From contig CAUJCT010000053.1 of assembly GCA_963169345.1 (NCBI GenBank), forward strand, positions 124,001 to 188,000: a stretch of 64,000 nucleotides of DNA, read 5' to 3'. This document shows positions 52,801-62,266 of this stretch, one piece after another; within the stretch, counting starts at the first letter, position 1; each line of letters starts with the position of its first letter. The notes under the pieces were generated by a model. It was not told where the DNA came from, did not search any database, and saw only the letters and a list, made by a program, of their open reading frames with translations. The position numbers were made by a program, and so were the translations under genes. This DNA is from Bacteroidota bacterium (GTDB taxonomy: Bacteria > Bacteroidota > Bacteroidia > NS11-12g > UBA955).

Positions 52801-54993
52801 GTTGGTCAGACAAAGAGTTGGAAAGTGAAGCTTTTGGGCAATAAAGACAGTATAGTTTATTATTGGAGCGCCAGACTTGAAACTGGTTCAACAATAGGAG
52901 GAATGCCGGATCAGAGGAGCTTTATACATATATTTGACAACGAACCTGGATGGTCACAGTCACATTTTCCTCAATTCTATCCAAGTAGTCGTCTTGATAA
53001 TATAGTATTGGATAAGAATGCAAGAGAATTTGATTTTTCCAGTACTTCAGAAAAAGTTTTCGTTAACACTTATCTGGATAAAAAACCAAATTTTGGTGTC
53101 AAAAAAGGTGGTCATGGTGCCACTTCATTAAACCCTGGTGCTCCTAATAATACGATTGTAGCTGTTTTATTCGACCGAAACAGCTTACAGCAGTTCAAAT
53201 TACCAGGCATCTTTAATCCGAATATCTATTACGGTTTAAATTATTACGAAGATGGTACCAATGCATATAGCTTCAGCCTTCAACCAGCAAATGAAAGTCA
53301 ATTCTTACGTTGGGTAGACTCTATCCCGGATAGTACTTATGTGGCAATTTGTAACAGTAGTTCCATAGGTCGTTTGACTGTCTCCCAAAATGTTATTAAT
53401 GCTTTTGACAAATTAGGTTCAAAATTGTTCCGTGAAATGCAAACAAACCTCACTTCATTTGCTATGATTGGCAAGAAAGGTGCTGCACCTGGAACTGCTA
53501 TTGAAGATACCGGACATTACAATGACGGCACAGGTGGATACATTGAAATTGAGATGGAGATGATTGGTAAGAAAAATTTTGGAACTCTTAAAACTGAATT
53601 AATAGGACCGACCACTGAGTGGCACAACATCTATTTCTATACAAAATCTCAGGATATCAAACCAGGAGATAATTTTTATGTGAACATTCATGGTATTTCC
53701 AATACTGGTAAAGATTCATTGGTTGCCGAATATGTGTCTGTAGATGCTACAGATTTGAGTTTTATAGATGCAAAAAGATTCCCTAACATCTATCTTGAAG
53801 GAGTATTTGACGATCAGGATAATTATACGCCTCCTCAATTGAAACACTGGAGAGTATCAGCTAATGATGTTCCTGAAGGTACGCTAAATCCAAATGTCAC
53901 ATCAATTGTATGGAGAGATACCCTTAAACAGGGAGAAAACTTCAACTATGAAATTAGCTTTATGAATATTTCAAAATTGGCTTTCCCAAGAGGTTTGAAA
54001 TATCAGGAAATTATATTCAATGTAGATTCTAAAGATACCGTTTATAAGAAGACCTCTTATCTGGCCGATTCTCTGCATCCCGATAAACTGTTTACTATTA
54101 AAACCAATATGCCAACCAATATTCTTAAAGGCCGTTTCGCCTATTTAATATTGGTTAATTTTGATGACAATAATAAGTCGCTGATTCCTGAATTATCTCT
54201 TATCAACAACTCTGCATTGCGATATTTCTTTATAGATGAAGATAAAATAAATCCTTTACTGGATGTTACTTTTGATGGAAGACATATCACTAATGGCGAA
54301 ATAGTTTCATCCAATCCAACTATTGTTATAACCAGTAAAGATGAGAACCAACTTAACTTGCAAAAGGATACCAATGGAATCAAAATCTGGTTAAAGAAAC
54401 CGAATAGCACGACTTTCGAGTTAATAGACTTTGATTCTTTTGGAGTCAAATTCTATCCTGCTACATCTGCATACAATATGGCCAGAGCTGAATTCAGCCC
54501 TAAAAATTTAAGTGATGGGATTTATACACTTAAGGTGCAATCGAACGACGCCAATGGAACAAATGCCGGAACTACCGAATACCTTATAAACTTTACTGTT
54601 ATCAGCCAGGCATCTGCAACAAATTTCTATCCTTATCCAAATCCATTCACCACAGCAATGAGATTTGTATTTACATTGACGGGGTCAAAAGTGCCGGATT
54701 ATATTAATATAAAAATTATGACCATTACCGGCAAGGTAGTTAAGGAACTCAATATTGAAGACTTAGGTGATATACACATTGGCAACAATATCACGGAAAT
54801 TGTATGGGATGGTACTGATGAATATGGAGACAGACTTTCAAATGGTGTATATCTATACACTGTGACAATTAAAGTTGATGGTGAAGAAATTGGCCAGCTA
54901 GAAAGTGATAGCGTCAGCAGCGATTTAAATGCTGATAAAGCTAACAATGAATTATTCAAACATGCAACAGGTAAAATAGTATTATTAAGATAA
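49879..54993 (+). CDS. porU: T9SS C25-type sortase, PorU long form
   Basis: A 1704-residue exported cysteine peptidase of the gingipain (C25) family. A signal peptide (FLLFVSITNAQ) is followed by a beta-rich N-terminal part, then the C25 domain with catalytic His659 in TFLGHGSQA and Cys689 in FNGCSIGNP. Long Ig-like regions follow, and the last 130 residues hold an FlgD-like/T9SS-type domain beginning YPYPNPFTT. PorU removes the C-terminal sorting domain of T9SS cargo and links the protein to surface lipopolysaccharide. This form is much longer than P. gingivalis PorU, which argues for the long-form or PorU2 class; a secreted C25 protease that is itself cargo is the alternative. The lytic transglycosylase gene starts 1 base after its stop. 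Confidence 0.82.
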   Translation: MRKILFWCFLLFVSITNAQNYGNEWIKSDQKYFKIKIGRTGIYRIDRPRLIPAAVDMNLDLSTVNPKKWQMFYKGKEIPIYVAGEEDNIFNTSDFIEFYAGLNDGELDKELYKNPNHLANDRFSMITDTSCYYLTFLPSSSPVTPRHMKNYSNTSYGSYTEVPYFLHESFTQFNTNYNYGKGFDVAGSEASNPEYTEAEGYASIPFGFGTSYSTWLAPVESRFYNSSGPAPVFSFSSVGASIKYDTSVIKKDHRFVLKTSTDNFSYSQIFDTTFYGYKIIKKSFTLSSGQVGANETYFRFEPQFISGVGYQAHAVNYVSMTYPRNFDLNGKSSFKFKIQGDNNPKLVVWYNYANTKTEPIYYDLTNDYRVRGQKFDLTTVRAIMPPSSNNSEYYIHDSLETNFLVENDIQAVISPEALDDQSFITFDPTKEINKNRLVLLTTNRFVGQYSSDYLLLRQSSTLTSPNTIINIHQLYEHFSYGVPHPIAIRRYIRYLKENGDTTLKYIFIVGRGYQTNLVRVGNNYLNNLVPSIGVPASDNMFATDINGSGLSPVVAIGRLTVDRAVDFGTYLNKLMEYEATTNEFWRKNVMHLAGGDNGVQATIIKNRLDNAGENVTRCPLGGQVATYTKSSVGISEPFIKQKAIDGVNAGVQMLTFLGHGSQAVTDIDIGDTNEYRNQFKYPVFYFNGCSIGNPCTGPPDKNIKLSSENFMKAQKKGPIAFIAQTSLSELSKVDEQIQKLYELVFQDKFNGSYTIGEAIQDMLALTGNPNDELNIIQSRVLFLQGDPSLNWFQPQLPDYQIKESEIFFYPENYSAVSDSFAVAVPIENRGKCGTTDSINIKIERVYPNNFLVTTHTFRVPVIPYRDTVYLYIKSKDAASAGMNKFTIDVNYDKNPSEVTYTNNIAVKNVLVPGTGINLVYPKRYDIVSHLDNDTIELIAQTLNLFNVNNKFYFEIDTSDQFNSPWKKTFSSGSIVGQTKSWKVKLLGNKDSIVYYWSARLETGSTIGGMPDQRSFIHIFDNEPGWSQSHFPQFYPSSRLDNIVLDKNAREFDFSSTSEKVFVNTYLDKKPNFGVKKGGHGATSLNPGAPNNTIVAVLFDRNSLQQFKLPGIFNPNIYYGLNYYEDGTNAYSFSLQPANESQFLRWVDSIPDSTYVAICNSSSIGRLTVSQNVINAFDKLGSKLFREMQTNLTSFAMIGKKGAAPGTAIEDTGHYNDGTGGYIEIEMEMIGKKNFGTLKTELIGPTTEWHNIYFYTKSQDIKPGDNFYVNIHGISNTGKDSLVAEYVSVDATDLSFIDAKRFPNIYLEGVFDDQDNYTPPQLKHWRVSANDVPEGTLNPNVTSIVWRDTLKQGENFNYEISFMNISKLAFPRGLKYQEIIFNVDSKDTVYKKTSYLADSLHPDKLFTIKTNMPTNILKGRFAYLILVNFDDNNKSLIPELSLINNSALRYFFIDEDKINPLLDVTFDGRHITNGEIVSSNPTIVITSKDENQLNLQKDTNGIKIWLKKPNSTTFELIDFDSFGVKFYPATSAYNMARAEFSPKNLSDGIYTLKVQSNDANGTNAGTTEYLINFTVISQASATNFYPYPNPFTTAMRFVFTLTGSKVPDYINIKIMTITGKVVKELNIEDLGDIHIGNNITEIVWDGTDEYGDRLSNGVYLYTVTIKVDGEEIGQLESDSVSSDLNADKANNELFKHATGKIVLLR

Positions 54994-54994
54994 A

Positions 54995-55897
54995 ATGCGC
55001 CTAAAAATCATATACAGTGTCCTTGTTTTAACTATCATTTCGGCATTTACAGAGCCCGAATCAGGTTCAACCAACAATGCAAACAATAGTGCCAGTGCCA
55101 ATGAAATATACGACTTAGGGTTACATGAATTACCTCAGGTTATTTTTTGGAGAAAAATTATGAATCTCCATAAAGACAGTTGTTTAGTTAATGTTCATCA
55201 CTCACGAACAATTTTGGCAACTATGCATGCTGGAACCTGGTATGGTTATCAACCTGAATTTAAAGGTAAAATACTGGATAGTTTTAAGCGTATTCACAAT
55301 ATCATCGATTCCCCTCGAATCGTTGGTACAATGGGAAAAAGTTTCTTTTATAATTTTGAAAAGGTAGCACCAAATATTCCATTAGGCATAAGCGAGTTTG
55401 AAAAAAATGGTGTAGATGGTTGGTACGCCAAAGCCATTTTATTAATTGAAAGCCCAAATCAGTTGCAAAAATCACCTGCTGGTGCCTATGGCCCTTTCCA
55501 ATTGATGAAAGGTGTTGCTAAGAATTATGGATTGAAAGTCAATAAAAAAATTGATGAAAGAAAAAACTTTAATCGTTCAGCTTACGCAGCATCTATGCTT
55601 ATAAAATCCATCTGTATACCTTATGCTAAAATGATGCTGGATGAGAAAGGCATAGCTTATAATGAAAAAGATCTTTGGTTTAGATTATTTGTTATGCATA
55701 TTTATAATGCAGGTGCGGGTAACGTCAAACTGGCATTATCTGCGATTCCTCAACCTTCTCCCGGAATGGGATTAATACAGCAAATGTGGGTAACCTCTGC
55801 AGGTAGATTCCAGACATCTTCACAGAACTATTCTCAACTTATTCTGGCAGCATTTTTAGAATATGATGAGAGAATAGACAGTAAGTCAAAAAAATAG
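54995..55897 (+). CDS. Lytic transglycosylase, SLT domain
   Basis: A 300-residue exported protein with a signal peptide (VLVLTIISAF). The SLT lysozyme-like domain shows AKAILLIESPNQLQKSPAG with the catalytic Glu, AYGPFQLMKGVA, and HIYNAGAGNVKLA, the second signature. These enzymes cut the peptidoglycan glycan strand to leave 1,6-anhydro ends. It begins 1 base after the porU-like gene and is clearly cotranscribed, which suggests it opens the wall for T9SS or a surface machine. Confidence 0.88.
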   Translation: MRLKIIYSVLVLTIISAFTEPESGSTNNANNSASANEIYDLGLHELPQVIFWRKIMNLHKDSCLVNVHHSRTILATMHAGTWYGYQPEFKGKILDSFKRIHNIIDSPRIVGTMGKSFFYNFEKVAPNIPLGISEFEKNGVDGWYAKAILLIESPNQLQKSPAGAYGPFQLMKGVAKNYGLKVNKKIDERKNFNRSAYAASMLIKSICIPYAKMMLDEKGIAYNEKDLWFRLFVMHIYNAGAGNVKLALSAIPQPSPGMGLIQQMWVTSAGRFQTSSQNYSQLILAAFLEYDERIDSKSKK

Positions 55898-55926
55898 CTG
55901 TTTAAAGACTATTTACTACTCTTTAA

Positions 55927-55950
55927 TGCTGAAGGATCAATCCTTTAGCA
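55927..55950. other. Hairpin spanning the stop codon of the permease gene
   Basis: TGCTGAAGGAT and ATCCTTTAGCA are inverted with one mismatch and a 2-base centre that lies on the APC permease stop (55937-55939, minus). It may act as a compact terminator or 3'-end structure for two convergent genes separated by 39 bases. Confidence 0.45.
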
Positions 55951-57337
55951 GTCCTTGTTTTTTAAAGTAATAATAGAGAGGCAAACCCAAACTCAGCAAG
56001 AACAAACCAACTTTAGCATTGCCTGGTGATTCAGAAATTGAATAGTAAACCAAAAAGGCGCTAAAAATTGTAAAAGCCAAAGGTATAAATGGGTACAAAG
56101 GCACTTTGAATGGTCGAGGTTCATCTGGCATTTTCTTTCTTAGAACGATTACTCCAAATGCCCCACATCCGTAAAAAATAAAAGCAATAAATACCAGCAT
56201 TTCTGTTAGCATATCAAAGCTGCCACTTATAACTAGCATAGAACACCAGATCATTTGATAAATAATTGAGCGGTGAGGCGTTAAGTATTTGTGATGAGAT
56301 TTACCAGCTGACTTGATAAAAAGTCCATCATTTGCCATAGAATAATATATTCTTGGCGCTGTCATCAAGGAGTTATTGGTACTATTAAATGTACTTACCA
56401 AAATCAAACATGAAATAAAAAGCCCACCATATTGCCAAATCTGATTCATTGCCTCTACTGCTGCAATTTTATTTTGCTCTGTTGCCAAATGCTCAAAGAA
56501 AGGAATTGATCCCATTTGCAAAAAGGCAGCATTGGCAAGAATATATAAAGTCATTACAATGATAGTGCCCACACTAAGTGCAATCGGAATGTTGCGTTTA
56601 GGATTTTTTATTTCTCCGCCCAAAAAACCAACATTGTTCCAACCCTCAAATGCCCAAAAGGCGGCCATCATCGCCGCAAAAAAAGAAGCAATGCTGATTG
56701 TTTTATCTGCAGCTACAACACTTTGTTCAGCTACATCCGGATTATCCTTCGCTAAAAATCCAATTAATATCACTGCCAGAATACCCACTACAACAGTGGC
56801 TCCAAGTATATTGCTAATTCGTTCACCATAATCAATTCCATAATAATTGATTACTGAAAGCAAAATTACCAAACCAACAGCCAAAGCTTTAACACCAAAA
56901 TTATGAAATGGCATCAGTTGAAAATTGTTGACACTGAAAACAACAATATTTGACCAATCCTCGGGTAGAACAGGAAGTGGTATTAAATTATTGACTGATT
57001 CGGCAAAAACATAAGCTACTGAAGCTGCTGTAGCAGTTTGGATAACTGAAAATGAAGCCCATCCAAATAAAAATGCAAATAGTTTACCATACATTTTCTG
57101 AAAATACACATACTGACCTCCTGGCTTTGCAATCATTCCGGCAACCTCGGCATTACTTATTGAACCCATCAGAGTAATCAATCCGGCTGCAGCCCAGGCC
57201 AATAAAACCATAGTGCTACTATGCAACTCATTACTCATAACCGAAATCTTTTTAAAAACTCCGCTGCCAATCATTGCACTAATAACCACCATAATGGCCG
57301 AAAACATCCCTAACTTTTGCTTTAATTCTCCTGACAT
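55937..57337 (-). CDS. APC-superfamily amino acid permease
   Basis: A 466-residue membrane protein with twelve predicted helices. The first helix carries the APC motif VVISAMIGSGVF (broken helix, substrate site), and GWNNVGFLGGEIKNPKRNIPIA is the classic loop between helices 6 and 7 of LAT/APC permeases. It likely exchanges or imports amino acids; specificity is unclear. It is monocistronic and divergent from the murF-alr gene. Confidence 0.9.
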   Translation of the reverse strand: MSGELKQKLGMFSAIMVVISAMIGSGVFKKISVMSNELHSSTMVLLAWAAAGLITLMGSISNAEVAGMIAKPGGQYVYFQKMYGKLFAFLFGWASFSVIQTATAASVAYVFAESVNNLIPLPVLPEDWSNIVVFSVNNFQLMPFHNFGVKALAVGLVILLSVINYYGIDYGERISNILGATVVVGILAVILIGFLAKDNPDVAEQSVVAADKTISIASFFAAMMAAFWAFEGWNNVGFLGGEIKNPKRNIPIALSVGTIIVMTLYILANAAFLQMGSIPFFEHLATEQNKIAAVEAMNQIWQYGGLFISCLILVSTFNSTNNSLMTAPRIYYSMANDGLFIKSAGKSHHKYLTPHRSIIYQMIWCSMLVISGSFDMLTEMLVFIAFIFYGCGAFGVIVLRKKMPDEPRPFKVPLYPFIPLAFTIFSAFLVYYSISESPGNAKVGLFLLSLGLPLYYYFKKQGLLKD

Positions 57338-57398
57338 GATTTTGGCGAACCTAAAGAAAATTTATCAAATCATATTCATTTAATTCATGAAATCTTTT

Positions 57399-57406
57399 TA
57401 GGTTTG
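57399..57406 (+). promoter_or_regulatory. -7 element for murF-alr
   Basis: TAGGTTTG matches TAnnTTTG and ends 8 bases before the TTG start codon, predicting a leader of only a few bases. No clear -33 element. Confidence 0.35.
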
Positions 57407-57414
57407 CGATAGAA

Positions 57415-59856
57415 TTGAAATCACTTCATCAAATAGCGCATTATTGTTCCGCACAATTGTTTGGCAAAACAGATCTTAACCAAAACAACTGGGAACCTCT
57501 CATCGATAGCAGATTACTTAATAATCCTGACAATACCATCTTTTTTGCCATTGTAACCCCTCATAACAATGGCCATAAGTATATTCCAGAACTAATAAGC
57601 AAAGGTGTAAAAGCTTTCGTAGTTGAAAAAGTTCCCGAAAATTACCAACAGGAGGAAGTTTGTTTCCTGTTGGTTAAAAACACCCTTAAAGCTCTTCAGG
57701 AAATTGCTTCTGGTATCAGACAAACATATACTCATAACATCATAGGAATTACAGGAAGTAATGGAAAGACAATTGTAAAAGAATGGTTGGTTCAATTACT
57801 CCCCGATGACTTACATATTTGTTATAGTCCAAAAAGCTATAACAGTCAACTTGGTGTACCATTATCTATCTGGCCTCTGGACAATCATTTTGATCTGGGT
57901 ATTTTTGAGGCCGGCATATCAACAACCGGTGAAATGGATGCACTTGAGGCTATGATAAAGCCGGATATCGGCATTCTGACACATCTGGGGCCGGCACACA
58001 ATCAAGGCTTCGACAACCCTGAACAAAAACTTCAGGAAAAACTGAAATTATTTGCCAATACTAAATGTCTTATAACACAATATAACGCTAAAGTATTTGA
58101 ATATTACTCAGGAAATATTCTATGTTACGACTTCAACAATCCGAAATCTGATTTAAATATTACAAGTAAAGAAATAAAAGGTAAATCCACATATATTACA
58201 GCGCTATTCAAGAACGAACCTTTAGCATTTAATATCCCTTTTATTGATGATGCTTCAGTTGAAAATGCTTGTCTTTGCGCTTTAACCCTCCTATATCTTG
58301 ATTCATTTAAAGCTTCAGTATTTTCAAATTTACAAGCTGTTAGTATGAGATTAGAACTCAAGAAAGGTATTCATAATTGCTTGCTGGTAAACGATAGCTA
58401 TAGCAATGATTTACATGCATTGGGTGTGGCTCTGAATTTTCTTAAACAACAATCCATTCACAGCAACCAAACTGTTATTCTTTCTGATATTGAAGAAAGT
58501 GGGCTGCCCTCCGATTTATTATATGCAAATGTAAAACGTATGCTTAAAGATCAGGGCATTTACAGACTTATAGCTATTGGGCCGGATTTCAAAACTCAAA
58601 CTTCCAAATTTGAAAGTGAATTTGAGTTTAAACATTATAATGACACAAATGAATTTATTGAATTAATTTCTGTTTCAGCTTTTAAAGATGAAAGCATATT
58701 AATTAAAGGTGCCAGAAAATTTGCCTTTGAAAAGATTGTAAGAAAATTACAACAAGAAACGCATGGCTCGGTACTTGAAATTAATTTGAGTGCAGCTCTG
58801 CATAATCTAAATGCCATTAAATCCAGACTATCACCTGAAATAAAGGTGATGGCCATGGTTAAAGCATTTGCCTATGGAAGCGGAACCTACGAAATGGCCA
58901 AATTGATTTGTAATAAAGTTGATTATTTGGCTGTTGCATACACAGATGAAGGCGTTGCATTAAGAAATAGTGGCATTAATACCCCAATTATGGTCATGAA
59001 TCCGGAAGAAGATTCATACTTTCAGTTGCTGGATAAGAATTTGGAACCTGTTGTTTTTAGTGTCAATCAGTTAAAGTCAATAGCTCTGTATTCCCTTGAA
59101 CAAGGAAACAAAAACGTTCGAATTCATATTGAGCTGGATACCGGAATGCATAGATTAGGATTCATGAATCAGGATATTGAAGATATGCTACAGTTAATTC
59201 AACAGTTTCCCCATTTACAGATTGCGTCAGTCTTTTCTCATTTATCTGCCAGCGATGAAGCTGTTCATGACAACTTTACCTTAATGCAGTTTCAACAGAT
59301 GAATGATATGTCTGAAAAGATTGAAAAAGCAATTGGATATTCTCCTATAAAACACATCAGCAATACAGCGGCCGCTTTAAGATTTGTTCAGAACAAACTT
59401 AATATGGTAAGGATAGGCATTGGTATATATGGCATTGACCCTACAGGTGCATTTAAGCATTTACTTGAACCTGTGTTTACATTCAAAACCACTATATCTC
59501 AGATTAAAATGATTTCTGCCAATGAAAGTATCGGGTATTCACGCAAATCAATTGCAAATCATGAAAGGAGAATAGCTATCCTGTCTCTTGGATATGCAGA
59601 TGGTTTAAACAGAGCGCTTAGCAATGGCAAAGGTTCCGTATATATCAGCGGAAAACTGGCGCCAATAACAGGTAATATCTGTATGGATATGTGTATGGTT
59701 GATGTTACAGATATCATTTGTGATGAAGGAGATGAAGTGATTATTTTTGGTAAAGAAAGGCCAATTGAAGAAATAGCGCAAACACTTCAAACCATACCTT
59801 ATGAAATTCTCACATCTATCTCGCAAAGAGTAAAAAGGGTGTACGTTAGTGAGTAA
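57415..59856 (+). CDS. murF-alr: MurF-alanine racemase fusion
   Basis: An 813-residue two-enzyme protein. Residues 1-450 are a Mur ligase: GITGSNGKTIVKEW with Lys118 of the ATP loop, GIFEAGISTTGEMDAL, LTHLGPAHNQGF. This half joins D-Ala-D-Ala to UDP-MurNAc-tripeptide. Residues 460-813 are alanine racemase: PLP Lys483 in AMVKAFAYGSG, IELDTGMHRLGF, MVRIGIGIYGID, SIGYSRKS with the second-base Tyr, and SLGYADGLNR. This half makes D-Ala. The fusion is known in Bacteroidota. The start is TTG; no in-frame ATG precedes the domain. Convergent with pbpC, 5 bases between stops. Confidence 0.93.
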   Translation: MKSLHQIAHYCSAQLFGKTDLNQNNWEPLIDSRLLNNPDNTIFFAIVTPHNNGHKYIPELISKGVKAFVVEKVPENYQQEEVCFLLVKNTLKALQEIASGIRQTYTHNIIGITGSNGKTIVKEWLVQLLPDDLHICYSPKSYNSQLGVPLSIWPLDNHFDLGIFEAGISTTGEMDALEAMIKPDIGILTHLGPAHNQGFDNPEQKLQEKLKLFANTKCLITQYNAKVFEYYSGNILCYDFNNPKSDLNITSKEIKGKSTYITALFKNEPLAFNIPFIDDASVENACLCALTLLYLDSFKASVFSNLQAVSMRLELKKGIHNCLLVNDSYSNDLHALGVALNFLKQQSIHSNQTVILSDIEESGLPSDLLYANVKRMLKDQGIYRLIAIGPDFKTQTSKFESEFEFKHYNDTNEFIELISVSAFKDESILIKGARKFAFEKIVRKLQQETHGSVLEINLSAALHNLNAIKSRLSPEIKVMAMVKAFAYGSGTYEMAKLICNKVDYLAVAYTDEGVALRNSGINTPIMVMNPEEDSYFQLLDKNLEPVVFSVNQLKSIALYSLEQGNKNVRIHIELDTGMHRLGFMNQDIEDMLQLIQQFPHLQIASVFSHLSASDEAVHDNFTLMQFQQMNDMSEKIEKAIGYSPIKHISNTAAALRFVQNKLNMVRIGIGIYGIDPTGAFKHLLEPVFTFKTTISQIKMISANESIGYSRKSIANHERRIAILSLGYADGLNRALSNGKGSVYISGKLAPITGNICMDMCMVDVTDIICDEGDEVIIFGKERPIEEIAQTLQTIPYEILTSISQRVKRVYVSE

Positions 59857-59861
59857 ATCCT

Positions 59862-62183
59862 TTACAAAACCACTTCAAATTCTAACATTTGAGTCATCCC
59901 ATTTTCATCCATTACTAATAATTTGTGATGACCTGGTTCTGGTGTAACTTTCATTTGATGCAGTTCTGAAGTTTCTCCAATATAAGCATCATCAATATGC
60001 CAGTATATCTTGATTCCAGCCTGTCTGTGTGCAATTTCAAATATTACACTACCCATTCCTCCTTCAATTCCTTTTGATTGTTTAATTTTAGTACCTGGTC
60101 GTGGATACAATATATGCAATGGTTTTTCGTGTTTTCCCCTATTACAGTCTGCTCTGTATTCAGGCAGTGAACTATACTCCGGATGCGATATTTTGTAGTA
60201 TTTTTCGATACCTGGAGCAATAACTAACCAGGTTGCTTTTTGAATATCAAAAGGAGATTCACATTCACAATCTACTCTGTATTTACCTGTTTTATCTAAA
60301 AAAATCTGTTTGTGATAACTACAGGAAACCGTTTCCAAACACGTTGCAGGCACATGTCTTTTGTACACTTCTTTGCAATATTTTCCTGCTCTTTGTCCGC
60401 TAACTCTGCAAATATCTATTACCCTTATCTCCGAAATCGGTTCATTAAACCAAACACTTTTCACTGGTAATTGTCTGAATACATCAAACAATATAGGTGC
60501 TGCTGCTTTAATACCAGTCAGCCCCGGACGACCCTCTCCATCGGCATTTCCTACCCAAACACTCACCGTATAATCGGGTGTAACACCAATCGCCCAGGCA
60601 TCTCTGAATCCAAAACTGGTACCTGTTTTCCAGGCAATTTTCTTTTTCTCATCAAATAACATCCAATTGCCCTCCTCATCTGGTCGCCCTAAATCAGTCA
60701 TGGCATTGAAGGTTGCATACAAACTCGCTTTAGTAAATTTACCTTGAAAATCAACAGCAGTGTCTTTTGAATCAACATGCACTTTAGAAACACCCTTGCC
60801 AATGAGTTCTGCACCCATTCTCTGGTACAATGCAGTCAAATCCCATAATCTTGCCTCTGCACCACCTAAAATCATAGATAAACCATAATGTGAAGCAGGG
60901 TTGTTTAATGTATGTATTCCCAATCCCTTTAAATCGTGATAAAATTTTTCATACCCGTAATCGCTGAGTAATCTGACAAATGGTATATTCAAGCTTCTGC
61001 TCAGGGCTTCATTGGCGTGCACCAAACCATCGTATTTATAGTTGAAATTCTTAGGTGAAAATCCGTTGAAATAGGAAGGAACATCGAATAGCAATGCTTC
61101 AGGTGTTATCAAACCTTCTTCCAGTGCTTTTGCATATAAAACAGGTTTTAAAATACTTCCGGTACTTCTGGGTGCCATAATACAATCTACTTGTTCGGAA
61201 TGTCCGGTCTGACTTCTGTTCATCGAATTACCAATGTAGGCAATGACTTTCCCTGTCTTGGTTTCAGTGACTAAAAGCGCTGAATTGTAAATTTTATTAT
61301 CTCTTAACCAGGTCATCCGGTTGGCTAACAAATCCTCCACTTTTTTCTGAAAGTTAATTTCTATTGTACTGACTATAGTCTTTCCTTTTTTACCCTCCTT
61401 GATCATCTTTTCCAATAAATGTGAAGATTTATCAGGCAGCGGTAATGGCTTATCCGGCAACGGCTCCAGAAGTGAAAGTTTGTATGTTGTACTACTTAAG
61501 ATTCCTCTGTCATATAATCGCTTCAACAATCTGTTTCTTTTAGCCAGTAAGGCATCGTGATTTTTCCCGGGATATATTAAACCGGGGGCATTGGGAAGGA
61601 CTGCCAATACAGCACATTCTGCCCAGCTTAACATGCCTGATGGTCTTGAAAAATACCTCCATGAAGCTGCTTCCAAACCTACTACATTATTGCCGAATGG
61701 CGCATTAGAAGCATAAAAATTCAATATCTCTTCTTTCGAATATTTCACTTCCATTCTTAAGGCCATATTCATCTCAATAAATTTACTCTTAATGTTTCTG
61801 GAACGCTGACCTCTCATCAATCTTGCTACCTGCATTGTGATTGTGCTGCCACCACTTACAACCCTGCGATTTGAAATATTTTGTTTCATCGCCCGGATAA
61901 TTCCCTTCATGCTTATACCAGGATGCAAATAAAAACCCCGGTCTTCGAACTCTGTAATGCATATTTTAAACTTTAAGGGTACGGTATCTGCAGGAGAAAA
62001 CCGCCATTGGCCATCATCTGCAATTCTAGCTCCCAGTAAATCACCTTCTGAACTGAGCAATACTGTAGATAAGTGACTGGAAAATGGTTTGCTTGGCAAA
62101 CAATTGACAAACCATACCAACCAAATTAATGTCAATAAAATTGCCAGTCTTTTCAAATTTGATTTGAGTCCCTTTGTTTTCAT
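59862..62183 (-). CDS. pbpC: Penicillin-binding protein 1C
   Basis: A 773-residue bifunctional PBP with an N-terminal membrane anchor. The GT51 glycosyltransferase domain shows EDRGFYLHPG with the catalytic Glu, GGSTITMQVARLMRG and NAPFGNNVVGLEAA. The transpeptidase has the Ser in STGSILKP, SLN in SRSLNIPF and KTGTSFGFRDAWA. A C-terminal BiPBP_C beta domain follows, with cysteines in QRAGKYC. PbpC polymerises and cross-links glycan strands. In proteobacteria the gene pairs with an alpha-2-macroglobulin gene; here that partner lies far away at 13.8 kb. Confidence 0.93.
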   Translation of the reverse strand: MKTKGLKSNLKRLAILLTLIWLVWFVNCLPSKPFSSHLSTVLLSSEGDLLGARIADDGQWRFSPADTVPLKFKICITEFEDRGFYLHPGISMKGIIRAMKQNISNRRVVSGGSTITMQVARLMRGQRSRNIKSKFIEMNMALRMEVKYSKEEILNFYASNAPFGNNVVGLEAASWRYFSRPSGMLSWAECAVLAVLPNAPGLIYPGKNHDALLAKRNRLLKRLYDRGILSSTTYKLSLLEPLPDKPLPLPDKSSHLLEKMIKEGKKGKTIVSTIEINFQKKVEDLLANRMTWLRDNKIYNSALLVTETKTGKVIAYIGNSMNRSQTGHSEQVDCIMAPRSTGSILKPVLYAKALEEGLITPEALLFDVPSYFNGFSPKNFNYKYDGLVHANEALSRSLNIPFVRLLSDYGYEKFYHDLKGLGIHTLNNPASHYGLSMILGGAEARLWDLTALYQRMGAELIGKGVSKVHVDSKDTAVDFQGKFTKASLYATFNAMTDLGRPDEEGNWMLFDEKKKIAWKTGTSFGFRDAWAIGVTPDYTVSVWVGNADGEGRPGLTGIKAAAPILFDVFRQLPVKSVWFNEPISEIRVIDICRVSGQRAGKYCKEVYKRHVPATCLETVSCSYHKQIFLDKTGKYRVDCECESPFDIQKATWLVIAPGIEKYYKISHPEYSSLPEYRADCNRGKHEKPLHILYPRPGTKIKQSKGIEGGMGSVIFEIAHRQAGIKIYWHIDDAYIGETSELHQMKVTPEPGHHKLLVMDENGMTQMLEFEVVL

Positions 62184-62266
62184 TTATTTCATTCAAATCT
62201 CTATTAAAAATAATTAATAATTTCCCGGTTTTATTATTCGTCGGGTGATAATTGAAATTTGTTGTA

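Noticed and set aside
13768-62183. Alpha-2-macroglobulin and pbpC as one system
   Set aside because: They lie over 40 kb apart and are not in one operon; the usual pairing is only noted.
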